From assembly GCA_964624065.1 (NCBI GenBank), contig CAZUWF010000011.1, positions 1 to 62,191 on the forward strand: 62,191 bases of DNA. The letters run 5' to 3'. Source of the DNA: UBA7960 sp964624065 (GTDB taxonomy: Bacteria > Bacteroidota > Bacteroidia > Bacteroidales > UBA7960). The notes under the pieces were generated by a model. The model worked only from the letters and a program-made list of their open reading frames with translations, did no database searches and was not told the DNA's origin. Position numbers and translations under genes: made by a program. Shown here piece by piece: positions 54,456 to 62,191 of the stretch (the first letter of the stretch is position 1; each line of letters begins with the position of its first letter).

Positions 54456-55703
54456 TCAATGCCCTTTGCTCAAAGCCCTTAGGTGCTGATAATAATCCGG
54501 ATAGGATTTTGCTACTGCCTCACTATTTTGAATGGTTATTGGCCCACTGGCGCTTAATGCGGCAATAGCTGCAGCCATTGCTATGCGATGGTCGTTGTGC
54601 GAGTTTACTTCGCATCCATTGATTTTATCACCCCCATTAATTACCATTTCATTGCCGAAAACACTAATATCCACCCCCATTTTCCCGAAAATGTCAACCA
54701 AAGTGGCACTTCTGTCACTTTCCTTGTTTGCTAGCCTGTCAGCACCCGTGATTATTGAAGTTCCCTTGCAATTAGCGGCCAGGGCAGCCAAAGGTGGAAA
54801 CAAGTCGGGGCAGTTTGTGGCGTCAAAGGTAAATGGGTTTAGCCGGTTTTTGCTCACCGAAATATAGCTTTCAAAGATTTCAACATGTGCACCTACCATT
54901 TGGAGCACATCAACAATTGCTTTGTCAGGCTGGCTAGATTCAAAATTTAGATTGGCGAGTTCAACCTTGCCGGCCACCGCCCCCGCCACGAGCAAAAACG
55001 CAGCACCACTCCAATCACCCTCTACTTTAACGTTGGCAGGCAGGTATTTTTGATTGCCTTCAACAAAAAATTGTTCGTAATGATTGTGCTTAACACTAAC
55101 TCCGAAAAGCTCCATAATGTCCATCGTAAGATCAACATACTTTATGCTTTTCAAATCGCTTACCAAAAGGTTAAATGGTTTTTTGGTTAGTGGTGCTGCC
55201 ATAAGTAGTCCTGACAAAACCTGCGATCCTTGTCCTCCATCAATTATGGCTGAAAAACGCCCGAAGGGACCTTTTATAATTAAGGGCAGCTTGCCTAATT
55301 CGCCCTTGCAGTCAACACCAAAGGCGATCAAAGAGTCTATCAAAAATCCTTGATCCCGACCAAGTAGGCTCCCCGTTCCGTTTACCACAACCTTGTGATT
55401 ATAAGTGGCTGTTATTGGGGCACAAGCCCTCAACAAAAAACCCGACTCCCCACAATTGAACGAATTTGAAACAGGGGTTTGGCCACCAACTATTTCCAAA
55501 GAACCTTCCCTTTCGGCAACGACAGCACCTAATGCTTTGCACATTTCAATTGCCGCCAATACATCGTAACTATTTCCAACGTTAGAGACCAAAGACCTCC
55601 CCTTTGCAAGCGAAGCGAGGATTATTGCCCGCTGTGCATAGCTTTTCGATGGAACCGCCGTTAAACTCCCATAAACTCTTGTCGGATGGATTGTTTGGTT
55701 CAT
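54456..55703 (-). CDS. aroA: 3-phosphoshikimate 1-carboxyvinyltransferase (EPSP synthase)
   Basis: A 415-residue enzyme joining shikimate 3-phosphate and PEP. VPSKSYAQRAIILASL holds the N-terminal substrate lysine, NCGESGFLLRACAPI replaces the classical LGNAGTAMRPL, and ANKESDRSATL and HNDHRIAMAAAIAAL are conserved. The NCGESGF form is a divergent type compared with E. coli. It lies between the DAHP synthase fusion and aroC on one strand and may share their transcript. Confidence 0.94.
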   Translation of the reverse strand: MNQTIHPTRVYGSLTAVPSKSYAQRAIILASLAKGRSLVSNVGNSYDVLAAIEMCKALGAVVAEREGSLEIVGGQTPVSNSFNCGESGFLLRACAPITATYNHKVVVNGTGSLLGRDQGFLIDSLIAFGVDCKGELGKLPLIIKGPFGRFSAIIDGGQGSQVLSGLLMAAPLTKKPFNLLVSDLKSIKYVDLTMDIMELFGVSVKHNHYEQFFVEGNQKYLPANVKVEGDWSGAAFLLVAGAVAGKVELANLNFESSQPDKAIVDVLQMVGAHVEIFESYISVSKNRLNPFTFDATNCPDLFPPLAALAANCKGTSIITGADRLANKESDRSATLVDIFGKMGVDISVFGNEMVINGGDKINGCEVNSHNDHRIAMAAAIAALSASGPITIQNSEAVAKSYPDYYQHLRALSKGH

Positions 55704-56053
55704 TTGTACGAGAAGTTTATGTGGTTTTTGGAGTTTGCTGTTTTTGTAAAATTCAATTGATAGGCAGTTTTTATCCCACTGATTACCAATTACTTTTGCA
55801 TAGGTAAGCAGAAATTACTATAAACTCTTTTAATCCTACTCAACCCTTCACTCAAAATTTCGTCCTTACCGGGCTCTATTAGAAAGGTGACTCTCTTTGC
55901 ATACGGTGAAGCTTCGCTTTTCCCAAGATCGAAGTATTTTGCCCCTAAGGGCTAAGTACCATAAGCTTCCATTAATTACCCCAAGTAACGTTCCGGGAAT
56001 AAATTTCCATTAACGGCGGCAAAACAAAGCGACCGCCAAAATTCCACAGCTCA
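55704..56053. other. Intergenic stretch holding a broken aminotransferase-like segment
   Basis: A 350-bp space between aroA and the DAHP synthase gene. The right two thirds hold the remnant listed separately. The left 85 bp show nothing I recognise. Confidence 0.5.
55790..56008 (-). pseudogene. C-terminal remnant of a probable PLP aminotransferase
   Basis: Minus-strand frame with 73 codons and two internal stops. The last 50 codons are open and clearly protein-like (LGAKYFDLGKSEASPYAKR, RVTFLIEPGKDEILSEG, LSRIKRVYSNF). That looks like the small-domain end of a class I/II aminotransferase. Its place between DAHP synthase and aroA would suit an aromatic aminotransferase. The family call rests on pattern only. 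Confidence 0.4.
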
Positions 56054-57166
56054 TCAACCTACAAGCCCATCAAGGTCCCTTCCCTCATTCATCACCCTCG
56101 ACTGATGCATTATCGATTCGTTATGTATGGCCTTGAAAATGACTTCTACAAATTCAGCATCGAGGCCCATTTTTTGACCCTTGGCAATACTTTTTTGCAA
56201 AATTTCGCTCCACCTGGATGGCTGCAGAATGGTAACCTTGCTGGTTTTCTTGTGTCGGGCGATGGTTTCGGAGATTGCCATCCTTTTTTCGAGCACTTCC
56301 AGGATTTGATCGTCAATTTCGTCAATTTTGTTTCTTAACTCCGACAGTATGCTCAAGAAAGATTGATCTTCGGAAAATGTGTTTCTGACAACTAGATTTT
56401 CCAGCAAGTGAAACAACTGGCCTGGTGTGATTTGCTGCCCTGCATCGCTCCATGCTTCAGAGGGAGCGCGATGGATCTCCACCATGAGTCCATCGTACTT
56501 AAGATCCATTGCCTTTTGCGAGACTTCGGCAACTATTGACGCGTCACCGCTAATGTGGCTGGGGTCGCAAAAAATTGGAATTTCAGGCAGCCGCTGCTTG
56601 AACTCTATAGCAATCTGCCAGTGTGGAATGTTTCGGTAGCGGGCTTTCTCGTAATAAGAAAAGCCGCGATGGACTGCCCCAAGCATTTTTACGCCAGAAT
56701 CCAACATTCTTTCAATGGCACCAATCCATAACTCCAGGTCTGGGTTTACGGGATTTTTAACCAACACTCCCATATTTGTGCCTCGTAAGGCGTCGGCAAT
56801 TTCCTGAACTACAAATGGGCTTGAGGTTGAGCGTGCACCTATCCATACAAAATCAATGCCGCGTTCTTGTGCCTCAATAGCATGTTCTGGCTTTGCCACC
56901 TCTGTGGCAACCTGCATCCCAAACTCTCGTTGTACCCTTTGCAGCCACGGCAATCCAACCTTGCCAACACCCTCGAATGACCCAGGACGGCTTCGTGGCT
57001 TCCACAGACCTGCCCGAAATACCGTAACATTCCCCGCAGCGGAAAGTTGCCTTGCCGTCGCAATAACCTGCTCTTCAGTCTCGGCACTGCACGGACCGGC
57101 TATTATGAATGGCTTGCTTAGGTAACCAGGCCATTTTTCCAAGGGATAAACTGAAGGTAAGCCCAT
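56054..57166 (-). CDS. DAHP synthase fused to chorismate mutase
   Basis: A 370-residue bifunctional enzyme at the entry and branch of aromatic synthesis. Residues about 18-260 are a KDO8P-synthase-like DAHP synthase (PFIIAGPCSAETEEQV, FRAGLWKPRSRPGSFEG, PIFCDPSHISGD). Residues about 275-360 are an AroQ chorismate mutase (LRNKIDEIDDQILEVLEKRM). This fusion order is standard in Bacteroidota; the mutase may confer prephenate feedback. I chose the ATG at 57166 (MGLPSVYPLEKW); a GTG lies nine codons upstream. It is divergent from the aldehyde oxidoreductase. Confidence 0.94.
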   Translation of the reverse strand: MGLPSVYPLEKWPGYLSKPFIIAGPCSAETEEQVIATARQLSAAGNVTVFRAGLWKPRSRPGSFEGVGKVGLPWLQRVQREFGMQVATEVAKPEHAIEAQERGIDFVWIGARSTSSPFVVQEIADALRGTNMGVLVKNPVNPDLELWIGAIERMLDSGVKMLGAVHRGFSYYEKARYRNIPHWQIAIEFKQRLPEIPIFCDPSHISGDASIVAEVSQKAMDLKYDGLMVEIHRAPSEAWSDAGQQITPGQLFHLLENLVVRNTFSEDQSFLSILSELRNKIDEIDDQILEVLEKRMAISETIARHKKTSKVTILQPSRWSEILQKSIAKGQKMGLDAEFVEVIFKAIHNESIMHQSRVMNEGRDLDGLVG

Positions 57167-57217
57167 TTGAGATTTTTTTTGCGAATTTACCACTTTAAGG
57201 CCGTTTTATGAAAACTT

Positions 57218-57249
57218 TTTGAAAGTTAATGCTCTGTTGGCTATCTTTG
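57218..57249 (+). promoter_or_regulatory. Promoter of the aldehyde:ferredoxin oxidoreductase gene
   Basis: TTTG (57218-57221), a 20-bp spacer and TATCTTTG (57242-57249) match the Bacteroidota consensus. The ATG is 46 bp downstream. Confidence 0.7.
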
Positions 57250-57295
57250 TTCGCTATGAATTTGCTTCAAATCATAATAATTCTTTGGAACGAAA

Positions 57296-59176
57296 ATGAA
57301 GAAATCACACCTGAAAACCCTGATGGTTGACGCATCCAGTGGCTTTTACAAAGTTCTCCGTCACGAAATTGGTGCTTTTTGGGGACCCGTTGACCTGGGA
57401 GTGCATCTTTCGCACCGCTATGGCAGCCTTAACATTGGAACCGGTTTGCTTGCGGGGTCAATATTTCCGGGAACCAATAGGCTTATTTTTTCGGGATGGA
57501 GCCCCTGCTGGCACGGGTTTTACATTTCAAGTATGGGGGGCGCGGGGTTGGTTTTCGATAATCTGGGAATAAATCTTCTTTCAATAAAAAACAAATCACC
57601 AAACCCATCAATACTCTATCTTAACCGGAATCAGGGAGAGGAAATTGAAGTTGAGCTTGTTCCCCTGGACCTGAGCCATATATGGAACCAAGGACGGAAA
57701 GGGGTTTACGCAATGATGCACGAGGCGTTGCGTTTGTTTGGATCGAGGTACCAAAACGATCCAAGGGTGCTTGCCACCGGTCCGGCATCGCTTCACACCG
57801 ATTTCGGGGCAATTGGTTCAGCACCAATCAAAAATGGGGAAATTACTTACGTTGATACTTGGGCGGGCAGGGGTGGTTTTGGAACAAAACTCTTGCAACA
57901 GCACGGTATTGCGGCGATCATTTACGGTGGAACATTTATTGACGAGGACTTTCGCGACCGTAGAGTGGCCGACGCCTGGTTTGAAGATAGGTACCAAAAG
58001 AAGTTGTCGGCAAAGCAACTTGAAGCAACCACCAAGTACAGGTTTGATCCGGGATTCAACACCGGGGGTACTTTTGGAGTGAACTATGCCTCTATGGGCG
58101 ACAACATTATTGCTTTCAACTATCGCACAATCCACTGGCCGGCAAATAAACGGCATAAACTGCACAAGGAGTTCATCCTTGACCACTACCTCAAGCAATT
58201 CAACGAGGAAACTATTGCCACCAAGCAGCAGCGAACCTGCGGTGAGCCCTGCGCAGCGGTGTGCAAGAAAATGCACAACCATTTCAAGAAAGACTACGAA
58301 CCTTACCAAACAATGGGGCCCCTTTGCGGGATTTTTGACCAAAGAGCGGCCGAACAAGTTAACCACTTGGCCGACACAATGGGTTTCGACGGAATTTCAA
58401 TTGGTGGTGTGCTTGCATGGCTTATGGAGTGTTTGCATGAAAACCTTATGGAAACAAGTGAGCTCGGAGTTGACAAAAAGCCAATTTTTGAACCAGAGGG
58501 GTTTGATGTGGTAGCCGATTCGATGCACAACGCAACCATTGCTGTTGAGTTAATGTACCAAATGCTTGATCCGGATGGTAAGGTTAACCTCCGTGAGGGA
58601 GCACGAAAGTATGCACGCTACCTCGCAAGGAAAAAAGGTCAAAAGGTAATGGATCTTTTCGTGCATTCCTCTTTTGCCCGCCACGGGTGGATGGTTCCAA
58701 ACCAGTACTGGACTCCAGGGGTGCTTTCGCCCATGGCAATAATGGGCAAGTATTATAATGATTATGGCAAAAACTTTGTGGAGCCCAGGCAGCTTGGACG
58801 GCAAAACGCCCACAGAATGAAAAAGGAGCTTATGCTCGACAACCTTGGCACTTGCAGGTTTCACCGCGCCTGGGCCGAGGACATTATGCCCGAAATAATT
58901 GACAAGCTTTTTGGAGACAAAGAGCGGTTTCTGAAGACCATTGAGCTAACCGCCAGTAGGATAAACAGCCGCAATGCTTCAAATTTTTGGGAGTCTTGGC
59001 GAAACGTGGAGTTTGTTCACACCTTCATTCAAAAGTTAAAAAAAGAAGGGGCCGACGACCCCGCCTTAAACCATTGGCTCGAAAGATTCGACAACGACCC
59101 CTCGGCAGCAGCCCTCGATTTCTGGTACGAAATACACAAGGGAGTTCACGAAAACCTTCAAGAATTTCCGTTTTGA
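57296..59176 (+). CDS. Aldehyde:ferredoxin oxidoreductase family protein
   Basis: A 626-residue member of the tungsten pterin family, which interconverts aldehydes and acids using ferredoxin. The N-terminal beta domain (about 1-210) ends in TWAGRGGFGTKLLQQHGI, the pterin-binding core. Cluster ligands are Cys315, Cys319 and Cys323 (TCGEPCAAVC) and Cys520 (LGTC). The first three are spaced CX3CX3C, not CX2CX3C as in the Pyrococcus enzyme. No MoaD-like or pterin-synthesis gene is adjacent. It is transcribed alone from a good promoter; rdgB follows after 38 bp. The aldehyde substrate is unknown. Confidence 0.85.
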   Translation: MKKSHLKTLMVDASSGFYKVLRHEIGAFWGPVDLGVHLSHRYGSLNIGTGLLAGSIFPGTNRLIFSGWSPCWHGFYISSMGGAGLVFDNLGINLLSIKNKSPNPSILYLNRNQGEEIEVELVPLDLSHIWNQGRKGVYAMMHEALRLFGSRYQNDPRVLATGPASLHTDFGAIGSAPIKNGEITYVDTWAGRGGFGTKLLQQHGIAAIIYGGTFIDEDFRDRRVADAWFEDRYQKKLSAKQLEATTKYRFDPGFNTGGTFGVNYASMGDNIIAFNYRTIHWPANKRHKLHKEFILDHYLKQFNEETIATKQQRTCGEPCAAVCKKMHNHFKKDYEPYQTMGPLCGIFDQRAAEQVNHLADTMGFDGISIGGVLAWLMECLHENLMETSELGVDKKPIFEPEGFDVVADSMHNATIAVELMYQMLDPDGKVNLREGARKYARYLARKKGQKVMDLFVHSSFARHGWMVPNQYWTPGVLSPMAIMGKYYNDYGKNFVEPRQLGRQNAHRMKKELMLDNLGTCRFHRAWAEDIMPEIIDKLFGDKERFLKTIELTASRINSRNASNFWESWRNVEFVHTFIQKLKKEGADDPALNHWLERFDNDPSAAALDFWYEIHKGVHENLQEFPF

Positions 59177-59214
59177 CAATTCTTTAACCTTTCAACAAGT
59201 AATTATTAATTGAA

Positions 59215-59808
59215 ATGCAATTAGTATTTGCCAGCAACAACAAACACAAGGTAAGCGAGGTAAGCCAAATGCTTGGCCAGGCTTTTAGGCTAAGAACATT
59301 GATTGATATAGGATGCAAATCTGACATTCCGGAACCGTGGCCCACTTTGGAGCAAAACGCGCTGGCAAAAGCTAGGTTCGTTTACCAGAAGTATGGTCTT
59401 GATTGTTTTGCCGACGATACCGGGCTAGAGGTTGACGCTCTCGGCGGAATGCCTGGAGTAATATCTGCAAGGTATGCGGGAGAAAATCCCACCAGCGCCG
59501 ACAATTATTTGAAGCTACTCCGCGAAATGGAAGGGATGAAAAATAGAGCAGCAAGGTTTAGGTCAGTTTTCGCCCTGATTCTTGATGGCCAGGAGTATTT
59601 ATTTGAGGGTGTTGCCCAAGGGAGAATAATCAACGAACCAATTGGCGAAAGGGGTTTTGGCTACGACCCGGTCTTCATTCCAGATGGCTATGATCAAACC
59701 TTTGCCGAAATGTCGTTAGAGCTCAAAAATACCATAAGTCACAGGTTCCACGCCACTATGAAGTTGGTGGAGTTTTTGAAACACAATGTAGGTGGTTTGA
59801 AATTATGA
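59215..59808 (+). CDS. rdgB: XTP/dITP diphosphatase (RdgB/HAM1 family)
   Basis: A 197-residue house-cleaning enzyme that hydrolyses non-canonical purine nucleotides. FASNNKHKVSEV binds phosphate; FADDTGLEVDALGG and GVISARYAGE are the active-site motifs; GFGYDPVFIPDG and SHRFHA close the family pattern. It may be co-transcribed with the aldehyde oxidoreductase gene (38-bp gap), though there is no functional link. Confidence 0.95.
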   Translation: MQLVFASNNKHKVSEVSQMLGQAFRLRTLIDIGCKSDIPEPWPTLEQNALAKARFVYQKYGLDCFADDTGLEVDALGGMPGVISARYAGENPTSADNYLKLLREMEGMKNRAARFRSVFALILDGQEYLFEGVAQGRIINEPIGERGFGYDPVFIPDGYDQTFAEMSLELKNTISHRFHATMKLVEFLKHNVGGLKL

Positions 59809-59856
59809 ATAATTTTGCAATTGCGGCAAAACAGTTTGGTTGCCATAAAAAGCTAG

Positions 59857-61128
59857 CTAGACCCTGGCAATGTAATAATTCTTCTTTCCTTTTTGAATCA
59901 ACACGTACCTGCTGTTTATAAGGCTTGCAGTGCCAACCACAAAATCGTCAGTAATCTTTTTCTTGTTGATTAAAATGCTTCCTTCCTTAAGCATACGTCT
60001 AGCCTCACTCTTGCTGTGAGCAACCTTGGTGCTTTCGGCCAAAAAGTCAACTATGAATATTCCGGCTTCCAAATCGGATGCAGGCACTTCGTACATTGGC
60101 ACGCCGTCGAATACTGAAAGAAAAACTTCTTCCGAAAGTTTTATCAGGGTTTCTTCGGTGCCCTTGCCAAACAAGATTTCGGAGGCCTCGACCGCATCAT
60201 CGTATTCTTGCTGACCGTGAACACGTACGGTAATGTCCTTGGCCAGCTCCCTTTGCAGCAGCCTCAGGTGAGGGGCCTTGTGGTGTTCTTCTATCAATGC
60301 TTCTATTTCCTTTTTAGAGAAAAGTGTAAAGATCTTGATGTACTTTTGGGTGTCGACATCGGAGCAATTGAACCAAAACTGGTAGAAGTGGTATGGCGAG
60401 GTGTAGCGGGCATCGAGCCAAACGTTTCCCTGCTCGGTTTTGCCAAACTTGCCGCCATCGGTCTTGGTTATAAGGGGGCAAGTAAGGGCAAAGGCCTCGC
60501 CTCCGGTTTTGCGCCTTATTAGCTCGGTACCGGTGGTAATGTTGCCCCACTGGTCGGATCCACCCATTTGTAACTTGCAGTTCTTGGTTTGGTACAGGTG
60601 GAGAAAGTCGAAGCCCTGCACCAGTTGATATGTAAACTCGGTAAACGAAATGCCTGTTTCGAGGCGCTTCTTCACCGAATCTTTGGCCATCATATAGTTT
60701 ACCGTGAGGTGCTTGCCAACCTCGCGCAGGAAGCCCAGAAAGGTAAAATCCTTCATCCAGTCGTAGTTGTTTACAATCTCCGCGCTATTTGGCCCGCAAT
60801 CGAATTCTAGAAACTTCAACAATTGTGTCTTGATGGCCTCTTGGTTGTGCCTCAAGGCCTCTTCGGAGAGCAGGTTGCGCTCCTCACTCTTGCCGCTGGG
60901 GTCGCCAATCATACCTGTGGCACCGCCCACCAGACCCACGGGTTTGTGCCCTGCAATTTGAAGGTGCTTGAGCATCATTATGCTCACCAGGTGGCCAATG
61001 TGCAATGAATCAGCAGTGGGATCTATGCCCACGTAGGCCGTGGTCATTTCCTTTAACAACTGTTCCTCAGTGCCCGGCATGATGTCATGAATCATACCTC
61101 TCCACTTCAACTCTTCAACAAAGTTCAT
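59857..61128 (-). CDS. tyrS: Tyrosyl-tRNA synthetase
   Basis: A 423-residue class I synthetase. The HIGH-type motif is in PTADSLHIGHLVS, tyrosine contacts in GGSDQWGNI, and the KMSKS-type loop is KFGKTEQGNVW. The C-terminal S4 domain (KSEARRMLKEGSILINKKK) binds tRNA. It is complete and of usual length. It is convergent with rdgB, with a weak hairpin (GGCAA/TTGCC) between. A -7 element lies at 61180-61187. Confidence 0.97.
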   Translation of the reverse strand: MNFVEELKWRGMIHDIMPGTEEQLLKEMTTAYVGIDPTADSLHIGHLVSIMMLKHLQIAGHKPVGLVGGATGMIGDPSGKSEERNLLSEEALRHNQEAIKTQLLKFLEFDCGPNSAEIVNNYDWMKDFTFLGFLREVGKHLTVNYMMAKDSVKKRLETGISFTEFTYQLVQGFDFLHLYQTKNCKLQMGGSDQWGNITTGTELIRRKTGGEAFALTCPLITKTDGGKFGKTEQGNVWLDARYTSPYHFYQFWFNCSDVDTQKYIKIFTLFSKKEIEALIEEHHKAPHLRLLQRELAKDITVRVHGQQEYDDAVEASEILFGKGTEETLIKLSEEVFLSVFDGVPMYEVPASDLEAGIFIVDFLAESTKVAHSKSEARRMLKEGSILINKKKITDDFVVGTASLINSRYVLIQKGKKNYYIARV

Positions 61129-61179
61129 GTATATTGTGATGATGTTTGGTTAATCAATGTTGCAGTCATAAACAATTTT

Positions 61180-61187
61180 CAAAGGTA
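61180..61187 (-). promoter_or_regulatory. -7 element for tyrS
   Basis: Minus-strand TACCTTTG fits TAnnTTTG, 52 bp upstream of the tyrS start. A -33 element at normal spacing was not found. Confidence 0.4.
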
Positions 61188-61480
61188 TAAAATTCTGGGA
61201 AATGGGTTTGGGTTATGTCCCAAGGAAATGCCTGTGAAAGTTCAATTCGTAAATGCAACAAAACGGATTGAAATGAATCAATGTTGTTGGAGGAGTTTCA
61301 AAAACTTTTGACTTTCCTTCAAAGAGATCTGAAAAATTCGGCAATGGCTTTTAGGTTAAATAGCACTGTATTTGGGTTCGAGGTTTGAAAACCCTCGCCC
61401 GAATCCTGCGGTTTTCGTTTCTTTGCCTATTTACTGCCACATTAAAAGCTGCAAACGAAACACAACATACTATAAAATAA

Positions 61481-61740
61481 AGGCATCAAATCGAACCATT
61501 TCCCAAGGTTGGCAAGTCGAAAGATATCATTGCCAGGCAACTAAACGTGCACAGGCCCACTGTATTCAGAAAGGTTGAGCGACACAGTCAGTCAAGGGGT
61601 TGGTATTATGCAAGGATTGCGGTCGAATTTGGTCAGGGTATGCAAGGGTCTATTTACTGCCCACCGAAAGTTTGCCCGCCAAGTAGAAAGGTTGGTTGTC
61701 AACCACGTGGAACAGGGTTGGTCGCCAGGGCTTATGAATA
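61481..61740 (+). mobile_element. IS30-family transposase relic, frameshifted and truncated
   Basis: One frame reads GKSKDIIARQLNVHRPTVFR then KVERHSQSRGWYYARIA, matching the helix-turn-helix and following segment of IS30 transposases (IA..L..HRSTI.RE..RNS..RGY). About 60 bp later a second frame gives RKFARQVERLVVNHVEQ and GWSPGLM, matching the next conserved block ending in WSPEQI. The frames differ, there is no start codon and the catalytic DDE part is absent. Confidence 0.6.
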
Positions 61741-61910
61741 ATTTTTCTTGGCTATTGGCATATGGTTTTGACCCAAAGTAATCCAAAGGAAAGAGGAATG
61801 TGGATGCAAGCCTGCCAAAGTGCCAAGGGGTTAGAACCGTCTGATAACAGTTAGGTTCAGGGGACAAAAATTGAAATTGGAATTAAAATTATTTGAACAA
61901 TCCCATTTTG

Positions 61911-62191
61911 CTATTCAAAAACATCCTCTTTGTTTAGTCCCTTGATCGAATTCTTCTGCACGATCAAATAGAAAACGAAGTGACCCAATATAAAAATCCC
62001 CCAGAATAAAGCTGTGACATAAACAATTCTAATGCTCTCATAGTGTGGATGAAAACCGAATAAAGCCCATAAGACTGACACAGTATTGAAAAGCAAGTAT
62101 GTTGCAAAATGAAAACGGAATCCAATGTCAAATAAGGGTAGAGTTTCATAATCCCTTTTGCCAAATAGCCAACCTATGAAAAGATTATAGA
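61911..62191 (-). CDS. 2TM domain protein, cut by the window end
   Basis: The minus-strand frame stays open from the right edge of the window to a TAG at 61911, at least 92 residues, with no start codon reached. Two hydrophobic helices are visible (FATYLLFNTVSVLWALFG and VTALFWGIFILGHFVFYLIV), separated by a short loop with charged ends. This fits the 2TM domain common in Bacteroidota, either alone or attached to sensor kinases. The N-terminus is outside the window. Confidence 0.6.
   Translation of the reverse strand, partial: YNLFIGWLFGKRDYETLPLFDIGFRFHFATYLLFNTVSVLWALFGFHPHYESIRIVYVTALFWGIFILGHFVFYLIVQKNSIKGLNKEDVFE

Larger units (their letters stand above)
61129..61910. other. Intergenic stretch with IS30 relic
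   Basis: A 782-bp space. The left part holds the tyrS promoter. The middle (61481-61740) is the transposase relic listed separately. Inverted elements (CGAGG/CCTCG near 61379-61399) lie left of it, but no clear insertion-sequence ends were found. Confidence 0.5.

Overview
The window looks like a chromosomal segment of a member of the Bacteroidota. The signs are an outer-membrane barrel of the TonB-dependent-receptor type, promoters of the TTTG-N17-22-TAnnTTTG kind found only in this phylum, a UpxY-type NusG paralogue, a gamma-alpha fused 2-oxoacid:ferredoxin oxidoreductase, weak ribosome binding sites and the alaS / M23 peptidase / MerR neighbourhood. The order or family cannot be fixed from sequence alone. 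The enzymes suggest an anaerobic or fermentative life: a phosphofructokinase with the pyrophosphate-type active site, 2-oxoacid:ferredoxin oxidoreductase, a small 2[4Fe-4S] ferredoxin, an aldehyde:ferredoxin oxidoreductase, a YqhD-like alcohol dehydrogenase and LutB.

Layout. 0-5.5 kb: outer-membrane receptor, alcohol dehydrogenase, phosphofructokinase, tRNA-Ser. 5.8-11.8 kb (all minus strand): cysteine synthase-like protein with cysteine desulfurase, PruA, TatC and a 55-residue ferredoxin. 12-18.3 kb (plus): korA-korB, acyl-CoA ligase, PabB. 18.8-25.4 kb: small barrel protein, a four-repeat protein, MscS, MerR, M23 peptidase, AlaS, nitroreductase. 25.5-28.5 kb (minus): polysaccharide deacetylase, acyltransferase and Upp in one likely operon. 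28.6-32.9 kb (plus): TadA, PurF-like protein, LipA, LipB. 32.9-36.7 kb (minus): Wza-like, Wzc-like and UpxY-like proteins with no glycosyltransferases. 36.8-42.3 kb: ruvB-queG, TetR, lnt and a fructosamine kinase broken by one stop codon. 42.3-49 kb: AlbA_2 protein, tRNA-Ala, LutB, RpiB, ABC-F ATPase, aminopeptidase. 49.9-52 kb: three stress/YciI/DUF1801-type genes. 53.3-57.2 kb: aroC, aroA and a DAHP synthase-chorismate mutase. 57.3-61.1 kb: aldehyde:ferredoxin oxidoreductase, RdgB, TyrS. The right edge holds an IS30-type transposase relic and a 2TM protein cut by the window end.

The spaces between genes are unusually long (0.3-1.4 kb). Four of them contain recognisable but broken coding sequence: a start-less ORF at 2.5 kb, a barrel-like tail at 5.7 kb, a probable aminotransferase C-terminus at 55.9 kb and the IS30 relic at 61.6 kb. 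Together with the stop codon in the fructosamine kinase, this suggests gene decay in a genome that keeps its dead DNA for some time. No CRISPR array, prophage, intact insertion sequence or rRNA gene was seen. The most unusual items are the aldehyde:ferredoxin oxidoreductase with CX3CX3C cluster spacing, the cysteine-rich tail on the cysteine synthase-like protein, the exact 25-residue repeat protein, the export-only polysaccharide operon with its antiterminator last, and the 14-bp perfect palindrome at the tetR promoter.
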